A DNA stretch of 64,000 nt, from positions 18,107,464 through 18,171,463 of the forward strand of contig NC_134958.1 of NCBI RefSeq assembly GCF_965638725.1, given 5' to 3'. A model generated the notes under the pieces. It was not told where the DNA came from. It made no database searches and was given only the letters and a program-made list of their open reading frames with translations. Made by a program: the position numbers and the translations under genes. Position 1 is the stretch's first letter. Every line of letters starts with the position of its first letter. This document shows positions 27,801-39,330 of the stretch, piece by piece. Source of the stretch: Aptenodytes patagonicus (Eukaryota > Chordata > Aves > Sphenisciformes > Spheniscidae).

Positions 27801-28331
27801 AACTTACTTACTGATTGCAGACACCCATACAATAACGTAAGGATTTTTTTATTGCATGAACCAATGAATCAGTGTGAAGCACAGACGGTGAATGGTGAAA
27901 ACAGAAAATACACTGTTCCTTTTTCCTTTATTTCTAAAGGGAATATCTAAGCTATATTGTCACTGAGAAGTGGGTCTCTACTCTGAAATGTAGAACAAAA
28001 TAATGTGGGATGACCTAGAAACTGTACAATTTCTGTGGTTACAGAGGTAAAACCATGCTGCAAACATGAGGCAACAGAACATAAATTACTGTATTACATA
28101 TTGGCTCATGTATTTGTCTTTAGAATCACAAAGAATTCAAGAAATGTCAACATACTAATTCTGAAAATCAGATCAACAACAACAAGAAAGAAAATGACCC
28201 TAAATCTGTAGTACTATTTCAGTATTCAAAAGCTGTACTTAATCTACAGGAACTACAGTGAACTTGTAAAGACTGAATACCACATTAATATTCCCAGCAC
28301 CAGCTCAGTAACTTCACAACTAATCTGTTGT
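21891..28331. other. Non-coding DNA between the orphan island and the MCEE 3' end
   Basis: Open frames of 135 codons (21905-22312, plus) and 128 codons (21898-22284, minus) overlap on opposite strands just right of the island and resemble no family. The remainder is AT-rich. A segment near 25940-25985 (GATCCTGTTCCCACTGAAGT followed by CTATGGGAG) resembles an old amniote interspersed repeat. Confidence 0.55.
27471..27494. repeat. 12-bp tandem duplication
   Basis: TACATAACCAAG occurs twice head-to-tail in the intergenic region to the left of MCEE. Confidence 0.9.
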
Positions 28332-28337
28332 TTTATT
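28332..28337 (-). terminator. MCEE poly(A) signal AATAAA
   Basis: A canonical AATAAA begins 16 bases after the stop codon. GT-rich sequence lies 20-40 bases further on, near 28290-28315. The predicted 3' UTR is therefore only about 30-40 bases. Confidence 0.75.
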
Positions 28338-28352
28338 TATGAATATTACAGC

Positions 28353-28505
28353 TCAAGCTTGCTCAAGTTCCACAAGGACTCCGTGGCAATCTTTAGGGTG
28401 AAGAAAAATCACAGGTTTGCCATGTGCACCTATTTTTGGCTCTTCACTCAATATTCGTATCTTTTTTTTCTTCAGTTCTGTCATAGCCGCTTTTATGTCA
28501 TCAAC
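28353..28505 (-). CDS. MCEE: MCEE coding exon 3 (C-terminus)
   Basis: Residues 124-173 and the TGA stop. The acceptor is CTTTTATAAG|GTTGAT. It encodes VDDIKAAM, the run of four lysines, KIGAHGKPVIFLHPKDC and the terminal VELEQA, which supplies the Glu metal ligand. It matches the human last exon nearly residue for residue. Confidence 0.96.
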   Translation of the reverse strand, partial: VDDIKAAMTELKKKKIRILSEEPKIGAHGKPVIFLHPKDCHGVLVELEQA

Positions 28506-31500
28506 CTTATAAAAGAAAAATACAGTTCACACAAATTAACATAGTACACTGTATTATGCAGATTCTACATTTAGGAGCAATAATATAATTCCTTACTAAA
28601 ATGTTACTTCTAAATTCTAATATAATTCTGAAAATAAATTAAATTATAAAACAGTTTTAAAATATCTAGTCTTAAAAATAAAAATCCTACAGAAGTTTGC
28701 ATTTGTTACTTGAAGATTTTATAAAATATTGTTTAAATAGATTGTGCTATATTTAAGAAATTATTAAACAAAAATCACTCACACACAAAGCCCATTGATT
28801 TTTTTATGTTGTTACTTTATAAGGACTCCATAAATAAGCTAAACTCTGCATTACTATTACTAAGAAGATCATATTGCTTTCAAACTACCAATAACTAAAG
28901 AAGAATGCCTCCATCTAATTGATGACAGAACACTGACTTACTAGATGCTGGTGAAAAGGGAGGGCAATGGGCAGAAGGTAAAACGAAAGTCCCTTTTAGA
29001 TTTATATATCCTCCTCCTGAGTAGGTTAAGCTTCGTAAAGTTTCCTAAGAAAAACCTTGGAATGATCAGAAACATACCTGGAATATGACCTGGTTTTCCT
29101 ATTGAACTTAATTATAATAACAGCCTTTAACATAATATTTCAGTACAGTTTCCTGCAGAAATACATAATTAACAAAAACATGCCTATGCTGTATAATATG
29201 ATCTTAAGTCTGATGTCATGTCATCAGATGAAATTTGGATTTTCCCAAACGTTAAATGCATTCATTCTTTGAAATAATAAAATTAGCACTCAATTTAGCA
29301 AATCCAATAGTCAATAATCAATAAATACCTAGAATTAAAATAATAGCATTGCTATTTTTCAAGACAGAGGTGTCTGGGCATAACTTGGTGAATAAACTTG
29401 CATGATGCCATTGTAGGGAAGAAGGAAATACCTAGCTTGAATTCAGAGGAACAGACATCAGTCAATTGCTACTCATTTGCAGCAGTTTTGTTCATGAAAA
29501 TTCTGAACTCACTACAGTTCTTCCTACACACAACTACCAGTCTGCTAAAAAAAAAGAAATGACTGTCAAGTTTTATCTAAAATAAAACAGCACACGTAAT
29601 GTGTGCCATAGCCCCCTCCAGGTTGTTTCCCCAAGCAGAAAAGCCACTGCAGCTGCCACTCCTGTCCTGCAGAGATGGCCAGAAGAGGAACTGTGTCTGG
29701 GCTCAGCTGGAATGAATTACTGCATCCCCAAGGAAGCTGTGAGAGTAAACAGTGGAAAGCCGGTGGATGCATCCGTGTTAGGAGAGTATCAGGCTCAGAT
29801 TTCTCTCTTATTCTACCAAGTATCCACCATGCTTTTCATTGCAGGTATTAAATTCAATTATAGTTGGTCAGGAATAATTTAATTTTTTCCTAAAATGCTT
29901 ATTCTGTCTGAAACAAATTCCCTATCAAAACATCTGTCTAAAATTTTCCTTTGAATAATAAGACATAAGGAAGAAATGAAAAGCATTTTGATAAACTTGT
30001 CAGGCTTCCTCTCCAGTATGGAAAGAATTTTTACAATTCAGCTTTTTGCAATAAAATTGTTCATAGAAAGACATTTCTACAAAATATTTTTTAAATTTCA
30101 AATGAACAATCGACACTGAAGTTTTTATAGTTTTTCTGGAAACTATTTTTGCTCAACTTCAGAAGACAACGTATCTTTGAAATTGTACGATTTCCCATTC
30201 TGAGGAGAATGGAAAATTGGTGGAGGGAGGTTAATATCTTTTGATTGACTATGGTAGTGACCAAATCTGTTTTCATTCCCACTTAAACACCAGGTCAACA
30301 ATGCATTACTTTTTTCTCCATGTAAATTAGTCTATAATCTTCCATTTGTTTTTATGTGGAGACAAACATGAGGGACTTAGGACAATCTTTTTCTTAATTG
30401 TTGTTTTGGTTTGGTTTTTTGCATAGAGAATCTATTAGTGAGTTACAAGACTTCATTTAGGAAAATCTGGCTGCAAGTAGCACTAGCTCACCCGATTAAT
30501 GGAAATTAACTGCTAGATTATGACTCCTGGCTTGTTTGACCTACTGTATACAGTTAGAAATTTTCTTTTTTCACACAACACTTCTATGTTGTCCAACATG
30601 GTATAATTAGCATGTCCCATTCTTCTCCATTTTCATAATTAACAGTATGACTTCTCTTGACAGCCATCTTTGGGTTATCTGCAACAAGATCATCTCTCAT
30701 ACAAAATGGAGATCTACATAGAACAATTTCAGCTGGTAGCAAATATTTCTTGAAATGTCTTAAAAGGGATTACATATACTTGAAACCCTTGGGAGCTTTG
30801 AGCTCTTTTTGCTGAGAAATGCCTGAAAATTCCTTCTCTTGTACCTATAAGTAAGTACCACTGGTCTTAGAGAGGGCTGGAGGGTTTTTTTGGTCTTACT
30901 GCAAATCACTTCTTTTACACCCCCCATTTCCTAAGTTCAGCTGAGGTCTTTCACATTTCTATAGCAGAACTGCCTAGGAATACAATTTAGGGTCAATTTA
31001 AACAGCATTAATTTTCTTATTCTTGAACATCTGCAAATAGGCAAACAATGTAAGAAAAATTGCAATGCGTGTATGCAAAATTTCTCAATTCTCAATGAAA
31101 GTATGCAACTGCAAACACTGGTCTTTATGTGAAAACAATTTTTACTTACAACAGTAATCCCATTACTTTTTATTATTATTACACTTTGCATTAAATAATA
31201 AAGCTTGCAAGACTCATCTGTAAAATATTAAAAACATGTCATGGGAAGCAGCATGAAGTTTTGCATCAAACATCTACACTAAAACATGAGTATACTAAAT
31301 AAGATAACTACTTTACCCAGCACCTTTACATCTTGTGTACTTCCAGACCAATCTCTCTTTGATGGACAAGGAAGAACAAGACAGAAGAAACTCTGGAGAC
31401 TTCACTGCTGTTTGGTAAGTACGACTGACAATCTTTTTTGACTGCTGTATACAATTATCAAGTTTAGTTGATATCAAACAGGAAGAAACTTCTGAAAATC

Positions 31501-34500
31501 TAAACTATGCCTTAGCTTAAACTTACAGCTCCATCTTTTTCCAGTGTATGTCCTTTCTATGTCAGGAAGTTGACACCTGTCACACGCTCTTCAAAAGCCC
31601 TTGGGCTTGTCCACCTTTCACACTGGATACTTAATCCTCCCCTCCCTAATTTAATCTTTATAGCATAAAAGAGGAAAAAATCATCACATAGCTCATGAAA
31701 TTGAACTGTGATTTCCAAAACAGAAAAAAGGCACTTTTAAGACTTCTTCTTATGCAATATAAATTCTCACAAATATGACAGCCTTATATATTTGTACTTG
31801 ACACAGGTCAAACCTATGAAAAAATTATGCATACTTCAATATCTCTATCTTATTACATGATATATTGTGTTAAAGTACCTCAATGCAGATATGATGCATT
31901 CCTCCAGTCTTGTTTTTTTGCAGAAAGCTTGCAATGGGACTTTTCTCTCCTAAAGGATGTAGAAGTTCCAGTTTTGTATTTTCCAGCTCCACAAAAACAG
32001 TGTAGACACCATGTTCGGGAAGAGCAACAGTCTCGCTCACCTGTGCTCCTAACACATCTTTATACAAGGACTGAGCTTTCTCCAAATCAGGTACTGCAAT
32101 TGCTACATGATTAAGTCGGCCCAGTTTCCACAAACAGCTTGGAATGTTTTGAGAAAACGAATTCGATGATAGAGTTCGTATTGTGGGAGCTGAAGTCTGC
32201 AATCTGGTAAGAAGCCCTGAAAAAAGTGAATAGCACTGATACAATGCTTTTGAGAAAGTATCAATATCTGCTCTTTCCCCTTTTAATGAGGTCTATATAA
32301 CTCCTATGTCATAAGCACGCCAGTGTGCAAAACTGAAGGTAGACTGAGACCAAGGAAAGAATTACTCCATAGTACTAACAGCTCAATGAAAATTATGTAA
32401 TTATATATGTAATTATTCAGAAGTATTAAAAAAAAAACCCACCACAAATTTGGTGTAAATGCTTACATATGGCTGTTAAAAAGAGGAATACATGGCCAAA
32501 TGTAACAGTCTTAAAAGTACTTAAAAGTGACTTCTGAATTTTTCAGAGCTTCTTACAAAATAGAGAAGGAAATGAGGATATGCCTATACATCTAGAAATT
32601 ATAACAAACAAGAAAACGGAATCAAAACCTTGGACAGAACTGATACTGCAAGATCCAAAAGATAAAAGACTTGAGCTCTCAGCTGTCAGAACTAACTCCA
32701 GCAAGGAAAGAAATGTCATGTTGCATCTGAGGCTTAAGGGTTCCTAAAACCTCCTGAGTTTGATTTCTTATTTTCTCTTTCTCCAATGATTAAGTCATTT
32801 GCCCTTCTTACTTTTCACATGCCATACAGGTCTTATACTTAGTTTCACTGACCTGTTTCAAGATGCTTAGAAATATTTCGATTCTAAGTACTGTGAACAA
32901 CATCATGTCCAACTGACCAATAACAATTTAGAAGATTATCTTTAAAAGGTCAAAATCATAATAGCTTTTTTAGTGCAACTAGTGCCACTGACTTCAGTGT
33001 GACTTACAAAAGAAAAGTAATATGATTTGGCTCATCATAAATGAAAAAGTAATTACAAAAAAATTATTGGATGACCATATGACACTAAGGGCTAACGTAG
33101 ACAAAAGATAGAGAAGTCATGGAGAAACCCAGTGCCATGAAAAACTGCTTAGATATCTGCAGAACTCTTCACAGACTGCTCTGACAAGGCAGAACTGAAC
33201 TTTGCACTATCTGTGCCAAATTGCTGTGTTGCTCACAAATAGTTCTAGGGTTGCTTTTTTTTTTTTTTTTAATCACCAAAAAAAGATATAAAACGAGGAT
33301 ACTTGCAAATGAATTACATTAAAAATTAATCTGTCAGAGTACTAGAATCTGGAGATGTTGGGGGTGGGGGAGAAATTGTGATCATATCAGTTGTTTCTAG
33401 GACCAGAATTGGAATTAGGTGAAAGGATATATTCATAAAAGCTGCACTTTAATTTCATGCCAGTTTGCTTTAGGTCAGGTCAGAGTTCCCAATGCCTCAA
33501 GGCCAAGCTAGAGGTATCTTAGCATTTTGGAAGTCTTTGAGGCATTCTTAGCTTTAAATTCACAAATGTGCTCTTTTGCTAAGAGATTGTGCCAAGGATG
33601 CAGTGGGATTCTGGATGCTTTGAAATACTCTGAGGATAGCCTGGCTTACATTTTTTCAGACTCTTTGTAAGATTAGTAGTAGCTGTAATTAATCAGCTAG
33701 CTTCACTGTATGAAACTGAGAACTACCATTTCACATGAATTCAAGACTCTACAGCTATCAGTTAATTTTTCTTCACAAAGACAATTGATGCAGGCCTTAA
33801 ATCTAAGCCTTTCTGAGCGCTGTGCTGTGGTGGAAGGAAAAGTGTTTGTGTGTATTTGAGACTTAAAATTACAACATGCAATGCACATACTTCCAAAGAC
33901 TTAGTATCACAAAAGTAAGTCTATTCAGAATCATTTGATAATACTAAATCAACATCCTACATTCCTATTTCCAGAAGCTTGTCCAGTTCTGCAAGTAACT
34001 GCCCTGAAGTATTTCTTGCCAGCCTTTCACACTGTACATCCTGTCATCTCCTTCATCACAGCCAGAAGTTCTGGACAATTCTTTGTCACTTGTTACCTTT
34101 AGGCTACCATACTGGCAGAGTAGAGCAACTCAGTATTTCCAAGTACTTTTCAACTTTTTACATGTTAAAAAAAATCCCCTAGCAACTTGGACACAGAAGA
34201 AAAACTCTTGTTTTTTCAATGTCTGTGCTGAAACTATTTTGTAGACAGACTTGCCATCTAAATGCATCTGTATCAGGGGTGAACAAAGTGACTGCCTAAG
34301 GAAGCAATACTACGCAATGCTTTAAAATGTACAAAATAAGAAATATGCAGTATCTAGTTGGCATAATTAGAGGCATGGATAATTAAGTTTGACCAGATCA
34401 CCAGAGTAAATAATGTATTAAAAATTGAAAAAAAAACCCAAAACTGCCATACAGTCTTTTCTGTCCACCTAAGATTCTACCTAAGCAACTCTGTTTCCTA

Positions 34501-37188
34501 CAATAATTTCTTAAGACCTGATTCAATTCTTGCTGAAGCAAGAGATACTTTTCCACTTAGAGGACATCAGTATTCTCCAAAAGAGAAAAATCCTTTGAAA
34601 GATAAGGACCACTTACTCTATCATTTGTTCTGTTTCCTAGAGCCTTTCATTGTTTCATTCCTTCTTCCAAGTATCAACAGACATCAGTTCAGTAGAAATG
34701 CTACTAATGTAGATTTTTCAAGCAATCTTTACTGATGGGAAAGGCTAGGATTTTTCCCATTCTTTTTGACATCTCCCATCTGTAATTCTTGCTGTACTTC
34801 ACACAGGGCATATGACTACATGGTTATTATAATTTAATTTGTATTTTGTCTGTTTTCAAGTAAATTGACAGAAAGTAGAGACACAGACTGTTACTCAGCT
34901 ATTACTGAAGCAATAGCAACAAGAATAGAAAATACTATTTCTGTTGTTCTGCCTAAGAAACATTTGATTTTTGTAGCGTTTTCTGGAAAGATAATAGATT
35001 GAAAAAGTGAAGTATATTCCCAGGATTCTTGTAAAGTCAAAGATACTTAAATGCCCACTCATATATATGACAGTATTTTTTACTCATCTCTCCATTTCCT
35101 CCTCTCACTTAATGGATTGGGTGGTAGAAGTCTATATATTTTTACTATGAGTGTGTAGGGGCAGAGGACTCTTCAGCAGGTTTGGGGGTTTTTTTTACTT
35201 TATTTTATGAAGTCTTGTGAATTTATCCTAACTCTAGTCATATGCATATAGAGCTTTAATTTTAAACCCATAATTACCAGCATGAATTGACTGAGATTAA
35301 ACAAAAAGCATTTGTGTTTTTTTTGCATTATATAGATTAGTAACTATATGGATTAGTTGCTTAAAATTCTAATCATCTTCTTCTAACCCAATAATCAAAA
35401 GATGACCCTGCAGTGAAAAAGAAAGCTTTTCAGCAAACTTTGGATTGAAACCCCATCACTTTAATGTTTCAGGAAAGAAACACTTACATTTATGCATATA
35501 TTACAAAACTAGTCCTATTAACTGTTGTGGCTAAATTCTTCAATCACAAAAGCATTTCCCCACTGACTTACAGAATTATTCAAGTAATTCTTAACTTTCT
35601 CCAGTGTTAAAAAAAATACTTTCTCTGCTTCTTTTGAAGCCAATGGACACTGTGACTAAAGTATCTATCCAAGTATCTGTCCTGCTTGAAAAACTTGCGT
35701 ATGCTGACCAAATTCACACATGCAGTTGCTTGTCCTGGTATATGCAGCATTTGCCCTTACTGTGTTTTTTTAAGACCTCATTTTTCAAACACTGACAACC
35801 AAATCTGAATTTTTCTAGGTATTTTGTCCTTTAGAGAAGATTCAGCTGACCCTGCTCTCATACATGATTGCTGGCTTCCTAGCCTCAGTGATACTGCAGA
35901 ATGTATGTCACCTTCTTCAGCTTCATTTGAAAAAAATTTTTAAATGTATCTATTTGTTTTTTATTCTATTAATGGTTGACTGATCTACTAGTACTATGCA
36001 CATCAGAGTTTAAATATGTACAGTTGTACCAATAAAATGAGATCCTTATCCTTCAAATGTTTATGCATGGGCTTGTTGCTCCTTTTGTGGGGCAGTGTTC
36101 ATTGACCTACATGGCTAAGTAATCAAACGCAAGCCAAATCCAACTGAATTCAGTCATGTTCTCGCTGTGGGTTGCAGTAAGGGGAACGTTGTCACTGGGC
36201 ACTGCTCTATTGTAAGCCATTTCAGGTTGAGAAAAACTCCCAAGCATGGAGAGGATTGCTGTCGCCATAGGGAGTCTGGCGTACAGGGGCTGTGTATTGG
36301 CTCTCTGGACCAAATGGAGAGAGGGTTATAGTCTGGCCATTCTTAAATCCCAGCAATTTCAAGGTGGCGTTAGCATCTTGGAAACTTTACCAGCCAGTAA
36401 GGCTTAGGTCATCCATAGTGCTGCTCTGCTCTGTGCTGGAGGTGGCTTTTGGGAATCACATGGGCTCCATAGTTCCTAGAAACTGAGTCTCACTTTGCTG
36501 CAGCCCTGGTTTCTTCCATCGAAGTGCAATTATACAAAGGTGTTTTCATTCCCAATATCCCGCTGATCTATCACTGACAGCACCGAGTCTCTCATGCACT
36601 TTTCTCCTGCAGCCTACGGCTACCGAGTAAAACAGTGTGGTTTAGCTATGGTGAGTTTATCCTGCCCTTACTGTTAAGAGAGTGAACAGTCCAGTTAATT
36701 ATAACGAACGGGAAATGATTTTGCATTTGACCTCCAAGTTGTACCTTAAATAGACAAGCTCCTCCTTGCGCCTTAAGTATTAAGTTTGGAATTTGCTGCA
36801 TAAGTTTATCCTAAGCCAGATGATGTCAGTTGTTAATATATCTGTCATCTGGATCAGAAGACCTTGTTTTTATGTATAAAAGCATTTCTGTTTTGTTGCG
36901 GCCTGTAAGGCTCTCATGGAGAGCCTCGGCCCGCTCCCGCACCTCAGGGCGGGCAGGGACGGCGCAATCCCGCCCTGGCGACCCGCCCGGCCCCAGCACG
37001 AAGCCGGAGTGCCCGCTGCCGCGGGGCAGGAGCTCCAGGCCGGAGCGGGCACCGCGGCCCGTGGCCGCCCCGTGCCGAGGCGTGAGGCCGCGCCGGCCCT
37101 CGCCGGCCCCGCCGCCCGCCCCGCCCCGTCCCGCCCCGCCGCCGGCCCCCGCGTTACCGGCCGCCGCGCGCGCCAGGGAGGCCGCCAT
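28353..37188 (-). CDS. MCEE: MCEE, methylmalonyl-CoA epimerase, complete (3 coding exons)
   Basis: Interconverts the (S) and (R) epimers of methylmalonyl-CoA in the mitochondrial matrix, between propionyl-CoA carboxylase and the B12-dependent mutase. Coding exons on the minus strand are 37188-37158, 32216-31879 and 28505-28353, with phases 1 and 0, giving 173 residues; human MCEE has 176. The N-terminus (MAASLARAAAG, then LLTRLQ) is Arg/Ala-rich and lacks acidic residues, as expected of a mitochondrial transit peptide. The rest is one vicinal-oxygen-chelate domain. The metal ligands align with human His50, His122 and Glu172: here His47 (in LNHVAIAV), His119 (in GMHHICIE) and Glu169 (in VLVELEQA). 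The start was chosen because it joins in frame to exon 2 and resembles the human N-terminus. The ATG that opens exon 2's open frame is intronic and precedes the acceptor. No truncation or missing catalytic residue is seen. Confidence 0.96.
31879..32216 (-). CDS. MCEE: MCEE coding exon 2
   Basis: Residues 11-123. The acceptor is a T-rich tract ending TCAG|GGCTTC and the donor is GAG|GTACTT. It carries the end of the transit peptide and the first VOC half, including LNHVAIAVPDLEK, LPEHGV, LELLHPLG and GGMHHICIE, all near-identical to human MCEE. Confidence 0.96.
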
Positions 37189-37710
37189 CTCGCCGCCCCG
37201 CGGGTCGCACCCAGCCCGGCCGCAGGCAGGCGGGGCCTGGGCGCGGGGGAGCGGCCGCCCTCCGCCGTCACCACGGCAGCGGCCGCCGCCCCCGTCCCCG
37301 GCGGGGCCGAGCCGAGCCGTCCCCCGGCCGCCTAGAGCTGAAGGCGCGCCCGGGCTGGGAGCCCTTCGGCGCGGTGGCAGCTCGGGTCTGTGTTTGTAGG
37401 GCCGGCGCCACCGGAGCGACTTGGTACGAGGCACCGGCGGTGGCAATGGCTGTCTCACGCCGAGGGGCTGGTGAGCCCTCGCTGGGGCGGGTGGGCGCAG
37501 CTGCCCGGTGCCTTTCCTAGAAGGAGAAAGCTCCACCGGGCAGGGGCGGGCGCTACGGCCGCTGCCAGCCAGCGTGCACGGCCCGGGGCGGCCGCGCTGG
37601 AGCTGAAGCCTGTGCCTGACTGCGGGGAGGCGGCTGTGCAGCGAGCCTCAGCCGTGCCGCTGCGAGCCTCTGCGGGGGCAGCGCTGGGCACTGTATTTAT
37701 TTGGAAAAGA
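36910..37710 (-). promoter_or_regulatory. CpG island at the MCEE start
   Basis: GC-rich block that contains MCEE coding exon 1 and extends about 0.5 kb upstream of its ATG on the minus strand. Repeated CCGCCCC Sp1-type boxes lie at about 37110-37140, just inside intron 1. The minus-strand start codon lies in a YY1-like ATGGCGGC context. No TATA box was recognised. Confidence 0.75.
37158..37188 (-). CDS. MCEE: MCEE coding exon 1
   Basis: Thirty-one coding bases: residues 1-10 plus one base of codon 11. The donor reads GCCG|GTAACG. The exon lies inside a GC-rich island. The context GAGATGGCGGC has G at -3 and G at +4. It is short, so automated gene finders may miss it. It is supported by phase match to exon 2 (G plus GG gives Gly) and by the Ala/Arg-rich N-terminus also seen in mammalian MCEE. 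Confidence 0.85.
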
Positions 37711-38779
37711 AAGTACAAAAGAGGCCAGCTATAGCAGGGGACATCTGTAGAGAGAGAAAGTTTTGTGACTAAAGCATTGTGTAAAAGAGACTCGGGACAA
37801 TGAGCGGGCTGTCTTCTGGTGCTCTGTTCCTGTTGTGTCAGGCACGTAGGACATTGCAAGTTGCTGTGATACACCCTAAATATATAAACAGCTTGTGCTA
37901 TTTCAAATCTGATAATATCTGAATAATTAAAAGTGCAGATCAAAATCAGTGGTCAAATTGGGTATTTAAAAGTCCCAATATATGACACTTTCTGTTTCCA
38001 GCCCAGGTTGTAAAGTGTCAGATACGTTTATGATGTTCAGAGAAGCACAGGTACAGGTCATATTCATGCCTCTGCTGCCTGGGCCCTGCTCCACGCAATG
38101 TTTTTTTGAGGGTACAAAGTGCCAATGAGAGGACACACACAAGTTGCACAGCAGGGCTTTGTTTTCTGTGCACTGAAAAGACTTCTTTTTTTGGTAGGAA
38201 GGAAACATGAAAGCAGCAGAGGAACAGCAGAGGCAATAGCAAGAACAAAGTTAGAAGGTTGGTCACAGTTTTGGATCCAGGTGCTGAACGGCTGCGGGTG
38301 GCTGGGAAGGGCAGCAGGCAGGGCGAGTGGAGCCTGGGGGGGCGTTAGCACAAAATGCTAACGCATTTTGCAGCATGGAGGAGGAATGGATGGTCTCCCC
38401 CAACTGCAGCAGCAGCGTCTTCACCAGGGTCTGTGGGTGTAGTGCTTAATTTGACTTTATAAAATAAACTGTAAGGAAACTATGTGATGTAAAGTAACAA
38501 ACCAGTTGAACACTGGGCAGTGCTCGCCTATCACGTAGGCGTGTGAATGCGTGCCTAGTTAGCTGGGAGCTTGGAGACATCAGGTAAGAATGGGCATTTT
38601 GCTCACGGAGTCAGCTGGAAATGTGTGGTTCCAAAATAGCCCTTGTATCTAGGTCAGAGACAAAACTGCAAAGTAAGATGACTGTAGCTTTTACTATATT
38701 TAGAGCAGGTTTATCAGTGCTGATGAACATCCCAATCTAGAGCTCTTCCAAGGGGAGGAAGCAGCAGCCATCAGCGGAT
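37711..38779. other. MCEE-MPHOSPH10 divergent inter-island region
   Basis: About 1.1 kb of moderate-GC DNA between the two islands of the head-to-head pair. No exon recognised. Its main structure is a pair of overlapping perfect inverted repeats at 38342-38370, given separately. Several overlapping open frames on both strands have no recognisable family. Confidence 0.6.
38342..38370. repeat. Two overlapping perfect inverted repeats (alternative hairpins)
   Basis: GCGTTAGCA (38342-38350) pairs perfectly with TGCTAACGC (38356-38364) across a 5-base loop. CAAAATGC (38351-38358) pairs perfectly with GCATTTTG (38363-38370) across a 4-base loop. The two stems share bases, so only one can form at a time. 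Confidence 0.85.
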
Positions 38780-39330
38780 GACTCTGCAATACCCTGCTTG
38801 TGGTTCAGCGCCAACGGGAGCAGGCCCACCTAAAGAAGCGGGTGTGAGAGAAGCACGGGCCGGGAGGCAGGACTGCTTTCGGCTCGGGAGGCGGGCCGGG
38901 CCGGGGCGGCGCCCCCCGCGCTGCCGCCGCTGCGGGTGTAGAACGCCGCGGGGCGGAACTCCTGTATGCGGAACCTCGGCGCCGGCCGCGGGACTCGTCC
39001 GGATCGCTCAGCCGGCGGACTCGGGGAGGCGGTGCCGGGTTGCTCCACGCGCCGCGGCCGGCGGGAAGATGGCGGCTGTCAAGGGGCTGGAGGCGTGCCT
39101 CAGGGTGGCGGGCGCCGCCGCGGCGCGCCCGGAGCGCTTCCTCAGGTACAGCGGGGCCGCGGGTTTCCCGGGGGCTGGGGAGCCCTCAAATGCCGGACCG
39201 CGTGGGTGTGTGGTGCACGTAGCGCTCTGCGGCTGGTGCAGGCCTCGCTGCTCAGGGAGGGAGGCCTCGTGCCGGCCGGCGCCCCTCAGCTACCCCCGGT
39301 GCCGCAGGGCTCTCCTGAAACGCGCTATTA
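38780..39330 (+). promoter_or_regulatory. CpG island at the MPHOSPH10 start
   Basis: GC-rich block spanning the predicted 5' UTR, exon 1 and the start of intron 1. AAGATGGCGGC at 39066-39076 is a strong YY1 consensus overlapping the start codon, a position typical of YY1-regulated housekeeping genes. No TATA box was recognised. Confidence 0.75.
39069..39145 (+). CDS. MPHOSPH10: MPHOSPH10 coding exon 1
   Basis: Residues 1-25 plus two bases of codon 26. The donor is CTCAG|GTACAG. The N-terminus ([15 protein letters not shown]) differs from human in sequence, but RPERFL matches human RPECFL, which supports this exon and frame. The same frame stays open upstream to an ATG at 38778; see findings. 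Confidence 0.88.

Noticed and set aside
36826-37536. 236-codon minus-strand open frame covering MCEE exon 1
   Set aside because: A shadow of GC-rich DNA that contains the MAASLARAAAG segment, but the rest has no MCEE similarity; the phase-matched GT donor after codon 10 gives the conserved protein.
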